DNA from: JADFGZ01 sp965222345
Lineage (GTDB): Bacteria > Acidobacteriota > Terriglobia > 2-12-FULL-54-10
NCBI GenBank assembly: GCA_965222345.1
Contig: CBDCTS010000002.1
Location: 62,001 to 126,000 of the forward strand
DNA length: 64,000 nucleotides
Direction: 5' to 3'
Position numbers and translations under genes: made by a program. The notes under the pieces were generated by a model that saw nothing but the letters and a program-made list of their open reading frames with translations, made no database searches and was not told the DNA's origin. Numbering within the stretch: the first letter of the stretch is position 1; the number at the start of each line of letters is the position of its first letter. This document shows positions 44,789 through 53,617 of the stretch, in pieces.

Positions 44789-45403
44789 ATGTCACAACAA
44801 GAGCGGGCCAAATGGGATGAGCGTTTTCGGGCAGGGGACCACGCCACTACGCAGCCGGACCCTTTCTTGGAGCAGTTGGAGGAGTACACGGAGCTGCTTC
44901 CCGGCAAGCCCCGCGTGCTGGACGTGGCCTGCGGGGCGGGCCGGAACGCGGTCTATCTGGCGGAGAGAGGCTGGAACGTCACGGCCTGCGACGTTTCCCT
45001 GGAGGGGCTGCGCAGGGCGAAGGCGTTGGCTGAGGAGCGCAGTGTGCGGCTGAAGCTTTTCTGCCAAGACCTCGAAACAGTTTCCCTGGGCACGAACTGC
45101 TTTGACCTCGTCATCTGCTTCTTTTACCTCGCGCGCGATCTGTTTCCCGTACTTCAGGCCGCGCTGAAGCCGCACGGCCTGATCGTATATAAGACCTACA
45201 CGGTCGAGCAGCAGCGGTTTCCGGGGCGTCCCCGCCATTCGATGCACCTGCTGGAACGTCAGGAGTTGCTGGAACTGTTTCGCGGCTTCCGGGTTCTTGT
45301 CTACCAGGAAACTGTGAAGGATCGCGGCGTGGCTCAGCTTATCGCGCAAAAGCCTTGGAAAGCCGCATTTCCGATTTCTAATGCCGAGCAGGGAGCACAT
45401 TGA
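44789..45403 (+). CDS. SAM-dependent methyltransferase (TehB-like)
   Basis: 204 residues. Class I methyltransferase motif I is VLDVACGAGRNAVYLAERG, then NVTACDVSLEGLRRAKALAE and FDLVICFFYLARDLFPVLQA. A small C-terminal region HSMHLLERQELLELFRGFRV suits the tellurite-resistance TehB/thiopurine subgroup. The substrate is not defined. It starts 17 bp after the restriction enzyme but its codon use looks like the host genome, so it may just be adjacent. Confidence 0.82.
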   Translation: MSQQERAKWDERFRAGDHATTQPDPFLEQLEEYTELLPGKPRVLDVACGAGRNAVYLAERGWNVTACDVSLEGLRRAKALAEERSVRLKLFCQDLETVSLGTNCFDLVICFFYLARDLFPVLQAALKPHGLIVYKTYTVEQQRFPGRPRHSMHLLERQELLELFRGFRVLVYQETVKDRGVAQLIAQKPWKAAFPISNAEQGAH

Positions 45404-45537
45404 TTCAGGGTGCGAATCCATTGCATCCCGGTGGTTACGGGTGTAGGATCACTGCGGCGGGCTAACTATCGAAAATTCGCTTTGACAATTACTGGTTCTT
45501 GTATCAACAGCCTTCCCAATAACCATAGGAGGGACAC

Positions 45538-46779
45538 ATGGATACCAAGAAGCGAGGCCGAAGGCGATTCCTGAAGGAAGGCGCCGCGCTGGCCGGCATG
45601 GCCGTGGGAGCGATCGGGTCCGCGAGCGCTCAGACGCCCGAGTCTTACCCCCCCTACAAAGACCGGCGCGCCTATGGCCAGCGCTCCCGTTTCGTAAAGA
45701 CGGTACGCGGGGATGATGTAAGCTCAACGCACGAGTTTTTTGGCCGCACTTTCAATTCGCTGACTCCGCTTCAGGATTCAATAGGAATCATCACGCCGTC
45801 CTCGCTCCACTGGGTCTCGACCCACGGTTACGATCCCCCGGACATCGATCCCAGTCAGCATCGCCTCATGATCCACGGCATGGTGGACCGTCCCTTGCTG
45901 TTTACCCTGGAGGAGCTGAAGCGCCTTCCCTTCGTATCCCGGATTTACTTCCTCGAGTGCCAGGCAAACAAATCGAATCCTCGAAAGAAGACAGTTCAAA
46001 TTTCGCACGGCAAGACCGCTTGCAGCGAATGGACCGGAGTGCCGCTGTCGCTGTTGCTCAAGGAGGCCGGCGTCCAGGACAGGGCGAGCTGGATCGTTTC
46101 CGAAGGGGTTGAGCCGGGCAAGATGACCAAGAGCCTGCCGCTGGCGAAGGCTATGGAGGACGTTCTGGTAGCCTACGGCCAGAATGGCGAGCCGGTGCGC
46201 CCCGAGAACGGTTATCCATTGCGTCTGGTGGTCCCCGGCTTTGAAGCAATCTATAGCATGAAGTGGCTGAGGCGAATCAAGGTAGTGGACCAGCCCTATG
46301 TGGCCTATAAGGAAATTTCCAGGTACACGACGGCCGACAGCCGAACGCGCTGGTTTAATTTCGAGATGGGACCGAAATCGGTCATCACCTTTCCTTCCGG
46401 CGAACAACGGCTGCCTAGCCGCGGCTACTACCAAATCACCGGCTTGGCTTGGTCCGGCGGGGGCGCCATCCGCAGGGTGGAAGTCTCCACCGACGATGGC
46501 CGGAGTTGGAAGGACGCCGAACTGCAGTCGCCGGTGCTTCGCATGGCACATACCCGCTTTAATTATTCCTGGCGGTGGGACGGGGAAGAGGCTGAACTCC
46601 AGTCCCGCTGCACGGACGAGCAGGGCCAGGTGCAGCCCTCAGTAGCCGAATTCGCAAGATTCTGGGGAACCACCGCGGAGCAAATGCTTTCCGGCTCGAT
46701 AGGCGGGGTCGGCCACTTCAATGTCATTCAACCTTGGAGGGTGGACCGAGACGGGAGTGTTCATAATGCGCTGGCTTAA
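45538..46779 (+). CDS. soxC: SoxC-like sulfite/sulfane dehydrogenase molybdenum subunit
   Basis: ATG at 45538 after AGGAGGGACAC. 413 residues with a twin-arginine signal (RGRRRFLKEGAALAGMAVGA) for folded export. The sulfite-oxidase fold shows HGMVDRPLLFTLEELKRLPF, the molybdenum cysteine in YFLECQANKSN (about residue 140), TGVPLSLLLKEAGV, GYPLRLVVPGFEAIYSMKWL, and a C-terminal dimerisation domain. It should oxidise sulfite or a protein-bound sulfane in the periplasm and pass electrons to the adjacent cytochrome. It overlaps that gene by 14 bases. No other sox genes are nearby. Confidence 0.88.
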   Translation: MDTKKRGRRRFLKEGAALAGMAVGAIGSASAQTPESYPPYKDRRAYGQRSRFVKTVRGDDVSSTHEFFGRTFNSLTPLQDSIGIITPSSLHWVSTHGYDPPDIDPSQHRLMIHGMVDRPLLFTLEELKRLPFVSRIYFLECQANKSNPRKKTVQISHGKTACSEWTGVPLSLLLKEAGVQDRASWIVSEGVEPGKMTKSLPLAKAMEDVLVAYGQNGEPVRPENGYPLRLVVPGFEAIYSMKWLRRIKVVDQPYVAYKEISRYTTADSRTRWFNFEMGPKSVITFPSGEQRLPSRGYYQITGLAWSGGGAIRRVEVSTDDGRSWKDAELQSPVLRMAHTRFNYSWRWDGEEAELQSRCTDEQGQVQPSVAEFARFWGTTAEQMLSGSIGGVGHFNVIQPWRVDRDGSVHNALA

Positions 46780-47332
46780 GCTGCTGGTGCCCGCGATGGC
46801 TGTGGCTTTCTGCGTCGCGGCGCAGTCGCAGTCACCCACCTATGATCTGGGCAGGACCCCGAGCGAACGGGAAATCCTGGCCTGGGACACCGCCGTCGGT
46901 CCGGCGGGAAAGGAACTCCCGGCGGGGAGCGGAACCGCCAAGGATGGAGAGCCGCTCTTTGCGAGAAAGTGCGCCGTCTGCCACGGGCCAACCGGGACCG
47001 AGGGCAAAGCCCCCCGTCTGGTGGGAGGCATAGGCACGCTCGACACTCCGAACCGTGTGCGGACCGTGGGAAGTTACTGGCCGTTTGCGACGACGATCTG
47101 GGACTATATCAACCGCGCCATGCCGGTATTTCAGGAAGGGTCGCTCAGCGCGGACGAGGTTTATGCTCTGACCGCCTTTCTGCTCTACAAAAACGGCATC
47201 GTCCGGGAGAGCGACGTCATTGACGCCGGGAGTCTGCCGAAGATCCGAATGCCGAATCAGGACGGATACCGTCCCCCGCCGGTATCGGAGTGGAAGCCCG
47301 GGATGCGAAGGCCATTCCAGATTATCCCCTGA
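46766..47332 (+). CDS. Periplasmic mono-haem c-type cytochrome, partner of the SoxC-like enzyme
   Basis: ATG at 46766 (MRWLKLLVPAMAVAFCVAAQ), overlapping soxC; an in-frame start 15 codons up is less likely. A signal peptide precedes a 188-residue protein with one CAVCH haem site and a later Met-bearing AMPVFQEGSLSADEVYALTA that suits the axial Met. It resembles SoxD cytochrome domains or SorB, but with one haem. It likely accepts electrons from the molybdoenzyme. Confidence 0.85.
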   Translation: MRWLKLLVPAMAVAFCVAAQSQSPTYDLGRTPSEREILAWDTAVGPAGKELPAGSGTAKDGEPLFARKCAVCHGPTGTEGKAPRLVGGIGTLDTPNRVRTVGSYWPFATTIWDYINRAMPVFQEGSLSADEVYALTAFLLYKNGIVRESDVIDAGSLPKIRMPNQDGYRPPPVSEWKPGMRRPFQIIP

Positions 47333-47414
47333 CTGCTCGCGGCGCCGGTTCTGAAAAGCCGCAGATGTTTGCGGCTGGTTTGCAGTTGAACCTTCAAGCC
47401 AGCCGTCTCCTACC

Positions 47415-47900
47415 TCAATTCATCATTGCTTGCAGACGGCGCAGGGCCACTTTGGCCAGCGTGTATTGCGAATTGTGCCGGAGGGAGACGCGACAGCACT
47501 CGATGGCCTTTTTCCACAAACGCTTTCGCTCGTAGATCCGGCCGAGATTGTAATGGGGGAAACAATAGTTTTCGTAGCGGGGTGCGCGAGTTGCCTTTTC
47601 CAGCCAGGGGATAGCTTCATCGAGAGCACCCTGCTCGATCAAATAGGCCCCGATGTCGTTATACGGATTGCCGAAATACGGGTCGACCGCAATCGCCCGG
47701 TGACATTCCGCGATGGCATCCTGAGTACGGCCCATGAAGCTGTAGGTCCAGCCGAGGAAGGTGTGGGCCTCTGCGGTAGGCAGAATTTCAATAGACTTTT
47801 TGTACAGCTCCACTGCCTGATCCAGCTCCCCCTTCATCTGATGCGCGTAGGCGCGCTGGAAATACTCGGCCGCCATCTTTTTATTTTCCTCAGCGTTCAT
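47415..47900 (-). CDS. Tetratricopeptide-repeat protein
   Basis: ATG at 47900 with GGAG upstream (an in-frame start 57 codons up adds a non-TPR Cys-rich extension). 161 residues with four TPR units: AAEYFQRAYAHQMKGELDQA, AHTFLGWTYSFMGRTQDAIA, PYNDIGAYLIEQGALDEAIP, FPHYNLGRIYERKRLWKKAI. No signal peptide. A cytoplasmic protein-interaction scaffold; partners unknown. It is convergent with the cytochrome gene. Confidence 0.88.
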   Translation of the reverse strand: MNAEENKKMAAEYFQRAYAHQMKGELDQAVELYKKSIEILPTAEAHTFLGWTYSFMGRTQDAIAECHRAIAVDPYFGNPYNDIGAYLIEQGALDEAIPWLEKATRAPRYENYCFPHYNLGRIYERKRLWKKAIECCRVSLRHNSQYTLAKVALRRLQAMMN

Positions 47901-48165
47901 AAGCGTCTCCGCAGCCGGCGATGGTAAGTGAACCTTTCCGTATAGTTTGTCACAGTAGTTGCTGCAGGATTGCGACAATCGGAACCGCGCGCATTTCCGG
48001 CATATTATCATTGGCCCGCCATAGATTTGCAATGGGTGACGTTCCGCCGCAATGAGCTCTTCGCGGCACACTTGCGCTGCAATTCGTCAGGGGTCCTGGC
48101 GAGGGAGTTTCGCGAAGCCTCTCACGAGGGATTCCCTGACGCTATAATAGCTACAGAGGAAGTTT

Positions 48166-49806
48166 ATGAAGATTGCGCTGGCTCAAGTGAATACCACGGT
48201 TGGCGACCTGTCGGGAAATGCGGCAAAGATCATCCGTTTTGCGCGGCAGGCGCAGCAGGCTGGGGCCGAGATGGTGATTTTCCCGGAGCTTTCCGTCTGC
48301 GGCTACCCTCCGCTGGACTTGGTGGAAAAACCGGCTTTTGTGGATCGGAACCGGCAAGAGTTGGAACGGCTGGCTCGGGAAGTGCCCGACGTAAACCTGA
48401 TCTGCGGTTTCATCAGCAAGGCGGAGAGCGATGCGGGCAAGGCCGCTTCCAACAGCGCGGCATTGCTCTCCGGCGGACAGGTTCGGTTTGTGCAGTCGAA
48501 AATGTTGCTTCCTACTTACGACGTGTTTGATGAGATGCGGTACTTTGCGCCGGCACGCCAGCAAACCGTGCTACCTTTTTGCGGCAACCAATTGGCGCTG
48601 ACCATCTGCGAGGATATCTGGAACGACAAGACTTTCTGGAAGAAGCGGCTGTATACCCGGGACCCGGTGGAGGAGCTGGCACGGCAAGGCGCCACCATGC
48701 TGGTGACAATTGCCGCCTCGCCCTATTCGATGGGGAAGCGCCGGTTTCGCCGGGAGATGCTGCAAGCCTTTGCGCTGCGCTATCGGATGCCGGTCTTGTT
48801 CGTCAACCTGGTGGGCGGCAATGACAGTCTGGTTTTTGACGGTTCCAGCATGGCCCTGGATGCGGAAGGAAACATTCGCGCCCGGGCCTTCTCTTTTGCA
48901 GAGGACCTTGTCTTTTTTGATACCTCCAGCCAGCAGGGCGACATTCACCCGCAGGTGGAGCAACCGGAAGAAGCTGCTTATCAAGCACTGGTTCTGGGCA
49001 CGCGCGATTATGTGTACAAGTGCGGATTTCAGCGCGTGCTGATCGGCTTGAGCGGCGGCATCGACTCCGCGCTCACTGCCGCCATTGCCGTGGAGGCCCT
49101 GGGTAAGGAAAATGTGCTGGGGGTCAGCATGCCGGGGCCTTATTCATCGCCGGGCAGTGTTGAGGATGCGCGGGCTCTGGTTTCCAACCTGGGAATTCGG
49201 TTCCAGGTTCTGCCAATCTCCAGCCTCTTCCGGGGTTACGTGGAAACACTTCGGCCGGCTTTGGAGGGAACGGCGAGCGATGTAACCGAGGAAAACCTTC
49301 AGGCACGCATCCGCGGCAACCTCCTCATGGCTCTCTCCAACAAGTTCCATTCACTAGTGCTCTCCACCGGCAACAAAAGCGAGCTAGCCGTGGGCTACTG
49401 TACCTTGTACGGCGACATGGCCGGAGGCCTGGGCGTGATCTCCGACATTCCCAAGACGATGGTTTACAAGCTGGCTGCAGTTGCCAACCGGGAGCGGCAG
49501 GTGATCCCTCAAGCTATCATCGAGAAAGCGCCGTCCGCCGAACTGCGTCCCAACCAGAAGGACACCGACAGCCTGCCGCCTTACGAGGTTTTGGACATTG
49601 TTTTGAAAGCTTATATTGAGGAGTACGAAACCCCGCAACAGATCGTGGAGAAGTACGGCGTTCCCCTGGAGTTGGTGCGCAGCATCGTCGTGCGCGTGGA
49701 TGGAAACGAGTATAAGCGGCAGCAGGCCGCTCCCGGATTGCGGGTTACCTCCAAGGCGTTTGGCATTGGCCGCAGATTGCCGGTAGCCCAGCGCTATGTG
49801 GAATAG
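48166..49806 (+). CDS. nadE: Glutamine-dependent NAD+ synthetase
   Basis: ATG at 48166 after GAGGAAGTTT; a TATAAT is at 48143-48148. 546 residues. The N-terminal nitrilase-type glutaminase has Glu in VIFPELSVCGYPPLDL, Lys in SKMLLPTYDVFDEMRYF and Cys in LTICEDIWND. The C-terminal synthetase has IGLSGGIDSALTAAIAVEAL (P-loop), STGNKSELAVGYCTLYGDMA and PSAELRPNQKDTDSLPPYEV. It amidates NaAD to NAD with glutamine nitrogen, following NadD (26202). Confidence 0.97.
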   Translation: MKIALAQVNTTVGDLSGNAAKIIRFARQAQQAGAEMVIFPELSVCGYPPLDLVEKPAFVDRNRQELERLAREVPDVNLICGFISKAESDAGKAASNSAALLSGGQVRFVQSKMLLPTYDVFDEMRYFAPARQQTVLPFCGNQLALTICEDIWNDKTFWKKRLYTRDPVEELARQGATMLVTIAASPYSMGKRRFRREMLQAFALRYRMPVLFVNLVGGNDSLVFDGSSMALDAEGNIRARAFSFAEDLVFFDTSSQQGDIHPQVEQPEEAAYQALVLGTRDYVYKCGFQRVLIGLSGGIDSALTAAIAVEALGKENVLGVSMPGPYSSPGSVEDARALVSNLGIRFQVLPISSLFRGYVETLRPALEGTASDVTEENLQARIRGNLLMALSNKFHSLVLSTGNKSELAVGYCTLYGDMAGGLGVISDIPKTMVYKLAAVANRERQVIPQAIIEKAPSAELRPNQKDTDSLPPYEVLDIVLKAYIEEYETPQQIVEKYGVPLELVRSIVVRVDGNEYKRQQAAPGLRVTSKAFGIGRRLPVAQRYVE

Positions 49807-50067
49807 CCGTCAGGGGATGTTCTTTATCTGGACGGACCGACAGGAGATTGCGGTCTTACGGGAGCCGTTGCGGGGGTATTCGTAGAGAAAAACATGGGGA
49901 AGGGAACATTCTGGAATCAGAAGCTGACCTAACGAAGCGGACACGCCCAGTGTCGGCAAAGGTCCAAGCTCTTTGCGGGGAGATGGGACAAGCCCGGCCT
50001 ATTTCGGAAAGACAGCCGTGGTATAATAAATCAAGGTTTTGCTCGGAAAGGGCGGGGGAATAGAGCC

Positions 50068-51282
50068 ATGAAAGTTCCCGGAAAATTCATAGTCGTTTTG
50101 TTTTCTACAGTTCTGGCGATTTCGCTGGTCATCGGCGCCTTGCTGGGTCAGGAACAAAGTTCCCAGGAACCGTATCTTCCCCTTGCCGTCCTGAGCGAGG
50201 TCCTTTCCCGGATTGAAAGCGATTACGTGGAAGACCCCGACTTGACAAGAGTTACCGAAGGGGCGTTGCGCGGGTTGCTCGCGTCGCTGGATCCTTACAG
50301 CAGTTACCTTACACCGGAAGAATATCGCGAGTACCAAGGCAGCTCCCAGGGCGAAGCCTCGATTGGGGCTGTTATTTCCAAACGGTTTGATTTTGCAAGT
50401 ATCGTGACCGTGCTTCCAAACAGTCCTGTGCAAAAGGCCGGCCTGCTGGCCGGCGACATGATTGAATCCGTCAACCGACGAAGCACTCGCGAGATGTCGT
50501 TGGCGGAGCTAAACTCCATGCTGGCGGGGCCGGAGGGTTCCACGGTGGAGATTGCGGTCGTCCGGGAGCGCGCGGCGGATCCGAAATTGTTTCAACTGCA
50601 GCGTGTGGTGACGGTTCTCCCGGATGTGACGGGGCGCATCGTGAGCCCAGGAATCGGTTACCTGCGCATGGAAGCCTTTCCGAAAGGTGCGTCGGAACAA
50701 GTTGCCGCCCGGATTCAGGAGCTTCGGCAAAGCGGAGCAGATAAATTCGTGCTCGATTTGCGCGATAATGCTTCCGGAGAAATTGAGGAGGCGATTGCCA
50801 CTGCGAACCTTTTTTTGAAGCGCGGGCTCATTAGCTACCTCAGTGGGCAGCAATATCCTCGCCGGAGCTTCATTGCTGATCCCGACAAAGCCATTTCGGA
50901 AGAACCGCTGGTTGTCCTGGTCAATCAGTTTACCGGCGGCGGCGCGGAGATTCTGTCAGCGGCCGTTATGGATAACCGCCGGGGCGAGGTGGTAGGAGAA
51001 AAAACTTACGGGATAGGCGCAATTCAGGAACTGATTCTAATGGACGATGGTTCGGCGCTGATCCTCTCCATCGCCAAGTATTTTTCCCCCTCTGGCAAGG
51101 AGATTCAGAACAACGGGATTACGCCCAGCGTGCCGGTTGCAGAGGAACGGGAATTTATTTCTTTATCGGGTGAAGAGGGAGAGTTGCCTGAGCCGCAGAC
51201 CAGCCAGCCCCGCGAAGATGCTCCCTTCAAGCGTGCCATTGAACTGCTCAACGCTGTGGAGAGTCAACCGCAGGCCGCCTGA
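50068..51282 (+). CDS. S41 C-terminal-processing-peptidase-like protein lacking the catalytic Ser and Lys
   Basis: 404 residues: signal anchor (FIVVLFSTVLAISLVIGALL), helical region (VTEGALRGLLASLDPYSSYL), PDZ domain (about 95-175; NSPVQKAGLLAGDMIESVN) and an S41 core. Where active enzymes have SASAS-E and GKG, this has TGGGAE (289-294) and YGIG (314-317). The nucleophile position is Gly291 and the Lys position Ile316, exactly the 25-residue spacing of E. coli Prc S430/K455. The rest of the fold (YFSPSGKEIQNNGITPSVPV) is intact. It is therefore probably a non-proteolytic PDZ binding protein. The TATAAT at 50022 may drive it. Confidence 0.85.
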   Translation: MKVPGKFIVVLFSTVLAISLVIGALLGQEQSSQEPYLPLAVLSEVLSRIESDYVEDPDLTRVTEGALRGLLASLDPYSSYLTPEEYREYQGSSQGEASIGAVISKRFDFASIVTVLPNSPVQKAGLLAGDMIESVNRRSTREMSLAELNSMLAGPEGSTVEIAVVRERAADPKLFQLQRVVTVLPDVTGRIVSPGIGYLRMEAFPKGASEQVAARIQELRQSGADKFVLDLRDNASGEIEEAIATANLFLKRGLISYLSGQQYPRRSFIADPDKAISEEPLVVLVNQFTGGGAEILSAAVMDNRRGEVVGEKTYGIGAIQELILMDDGSALILSIAKYFSPSGKEIQNNGITPSVPVAEEREFISLSGEEGELPEPQTSQPREDAPFKRAIELLNAVESQPQAA

Positions 51283-51388
51283 GTTGGGGCGAGACACTTC
51301 TTTCCGGGAACGTATCCATCCGAACCAAAGCAGATCATTGCATTGCCTTGTCGCGCAGGCCATCTACCCAGGCGGGGCGGTCCTTTGA

Positions 51389-51949
51389 TTACTTTGCTCT
51401 TTCCAAGTATTTGCCTTCTGTGGTATCCACGCGGATCTTATCTCCTGCGCTGATAAAGGGAGGAACCTGCACCACGAAACCCGTTTCGAGGGTGGCGGGC
51501 TTGGTCACGTTGCTGGCCGTAGCACCTTTCAAGCCGGGTTCGGTTTCTACCACCGCCATGTCCACCGTGGGGGGAAGCTCAACGCCCACGGGGTTTCCTT
51601 CGTAAAACTCCACTTTGATCTGCACGTTGGGCGTCAAATAGTTGGCCCCCTCGCCCAGGACCGATTTCGGCAGATGAATCTGCTCGAAGGTTTCGGTGTT
51701 CATAAAGTGGAAATCATCGCCGTCGTTGTATAGGTACTCCATCTCCTGCTGATCGATGATTGCCTGTTCGACAGCATCGTCGGAGCGGAATCGGTGCTCA
51801 ATCAGGGAGCCGGAGCGCAGGTTGCGGAGCTTGGCCTGCACAAAGCCGCGCTTGTTGCCGGGCGTGCGGTGGGAGACGCCGAATACGGAAAACAGATCTC
51901 CTTCATATTTGATGACGTTGCCCGGCCGCAACTGAGTCGCTGGTATCAT
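51389..51949 (-). CDS. efp: Translation elongation factor P
   Basis: ATG at 51949 (MIPATQLRPGNVIKYEGDLF). 186 residues with three OB/KOW domains (FVQAKLRNLRSGSLIEHRFR, EQIHLPKSVLGEGANYLTPN, LETGFVVQVPPFISAGDKIR). The loop that normally bears the modified Lys34 or Arg32 reads HRTPGNKRGF, with Asn at the aligned lysine position and Lys33 next to it. EF-P relieves polyproline stalling. The convergent S41 gene ends 106 bp away. Confidence 0.95.
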   Translation of the reverse strand: MIPATQLRPGNVIKYEGDLFSVFGVSHRTPGNKRGFVQAKLRNLRSGSLIEHRFRSDDAVEQAIIDQQEMEYLYNDGDDFHFMNTETFEQIHLPKSVLGEGANYLTPNVQIKVEFYEGNPVGVELPPTVDMAVVETEPGLKGATASNVTKPATLETGFVVQVPPFISAGDKIRVDTTEGKYLERAK

Positions 51950-52138
51950 GATCTGCGCCGATCCTCCAATGCTCGGTTCCGCAGAAGCTTCCGGTCCTCG
52001 ATATCGGCAAGCGATATTCCTTCTGCTGGCTGATGCTGGTTGCCCCAGAGGAAGTGGGAAAGCTGCGGTATTCTTTATTATAGGCAGGCCGCAAAACTCC
52101 GTCAATCCGCCCCTGCGGCGGCGGAGTTCGTAAGGCGT

Positions 52139-53530
52139 TTACTGTTCCAATAAATCTTCAATCTGCTTGACTGTGCGGGGCAATCGCTCCGTGAGGAGTT
52201 GGTAACCGTCGGAGGTAACCAGCACCATGTCTTCAATCCGAACCCCGATCTTTTCCTCCGGCAGATAGATACCCGGTTCGATGGCGAGCACCATGCCGGC
52301 TTCCAATGTTCCACGTGGAACAGCCGCGTCGTGGACGCTCAAGCCGACATGGTGTCCCACCCCGTGGGTGAAATATTTGCCGAGGGGCTTTCCATGCCGG
52401 TCCTTGCCGTGGGTGTTGATGTACTCGTAGGCGATTTGGTAAATGCTTCCGGAATCGCGTCCGGTGAACTTCCTGCCGGGTTTAACGGCTTCGATGGCGG
52501 CCTGTTGCGCACCCAGAACGATCTCGTAGATTTCCCGCTGCCGGGGCGTGAAACGGCCGCTGACGGGCAAGGTCCGCGTGATGTCCGCGGCGTAGTGTGC
52601 ATACTCGCCGCCCACGTCGATCACCACCAAATCTCCGGCCTCCAGCTTTGCCCGGTTGCGGTTGTAGTGCAGGATCGTAGAGCGCTCTCCAGAGCCAATA
52701 ATGGGGGCGAACGATGGCCGTTCGCAACCTGCGCGCTCAAACGTGTACTTCATGAGTGCCGCAATTTCGTATTCAAACAGGCCGGGCCGCAGTTCATTCG
52801 CCGCCGCCAGATGCGCGTCGATGGAGCAGTCCACGGCGCGGCGGATCAGTCTCAGCTCACTTTCCGCCTTTACCTGGCGTAGGCTGGCGAAGGCTCGGCG
52901 GGCATCCTGTATTTTGGTAAAAGGAAGAATCGTTCGCAGCTTTTCTTGCCGTTCCTTTCCCAGGGCGCTCTCCGTCTCGGAGGCGTGCGGCGAGGGCAGG
53001 AGCGTATAAACTGCCCGGTAGCCCGGAGCGAGCCGGCGGAGTTCGTTCTCGAGAGTTTCGATTCCCCGGACAGTAGTGAAGCCGACTTGAGCGGAAATGG
53101 TTTCGTCATAGAGGTCCGGTTTGGGCCCGGTCCATATCTCCTGCTGCGGGTTGGGCTGGGGCAGGAAAAGAATTTCACGGGGTAGTTGCGAAAACTGTTC
53201 CCAAAAAGGAGAACGCCGGTCTGGGACCGGCGGGACCAGCAGAAGCGCGGCGTCTGGCTCATTGAGGCCGGTCAGGTAGTAGAAATTATTTTCCTGCCGG
53301 AACACATGATATGCTTCTGATCCTGAGCCCTCTTTGTTCCCAAACAGAAGAATAAGTCCGTCATTGAGCTTCTCTCGAAGATCTGCTCGACGCTTCCGGT
53401 ACATCTCCAGGGGTTCCCGTTCTTGCGCCCAGGCCTGTCGCGCCTCCGGGAGGCAAACCAAAACCGCAAGCAGAAGCAGAACTGCCTTCCGGACTCGAAG
53501 TGAAAGCAGGAAATGCAGCGCTCGTTTCAT
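52139..53530 (-). CDS. Exported Xaa-Pro aminopeptidase (M24B)
   Basis: The ATG at 53530 (MKRALHFLLSLRVRKAVLLL) with AGAGGT upstream gives a signal peptide; a TTG seven codons upstream is less likely. 463 residues: creatinase-type N-domain then the pita-bread catalytic domain. Metal ligands are visible in LVVIDVGGEYAHYAADITRT (two Asp), FTHGVGHHVGLSVHD (His), AIEPGIYLPEEKIGVRIEDM (two Glu). It removes an N-terminal residue ahead of proline from peptides, probably in the periplasm. Confidence 0.9.
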   Translation of the reverse strand: MKRALHFLLSLRVRKAVLLLLAVLVCLPEARQAWAQEREPLEMYRKRRADLREKLNDGLILLFGNKEGSGSEAYHVFRQENNFYYLTGLNEPDAALLLVPPVPDRRSPFWEQFSQLPREILFLPQPNPQQEIWTGPKPDLYDETISAQVGFTTVRGIETLENELRRLAPGYRAVYTLLPSPHASETESALGKERQEKLRTILPFTKIQDARRAFASLRQVKAESELRLIRRAVDCSIDAHLAAANELRPGLFEYEIAALMKYTFERAGCERPSFAPIIGSGERSTILHYNRNRAKLEAGDLVVIDVGGEYAHYAADITRTLPVSGRFTPRQREIYEIVLGAQQAAIEAVKPGRKFTGRDSGSIYQIAYEYINTHGKDRHGKPLGKYFTHGVGHHVGLSVHDAAVPRGTLEAGMVLAIEPGIYLPEEKIGVRIEDMVLVTSDGYQLLTERLPRTVKQIEDLLEQ

Positions 53531-53617
53531 TCGACCCATACCTCTTTTCAATCTATCTGACCTGCGGAACGATGATCTTCATCCACCGCGCGCGGGAGCA
53601 GGCCCAAGCCTGTCCTT

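Noticed and set aside
45483..45502. TTGACA near 45483 as a promoter for the SoxC-like gene
   Set aside because: The best -10-like hexamer is only 14 bp away, too close for a usual sigma70 promoter.
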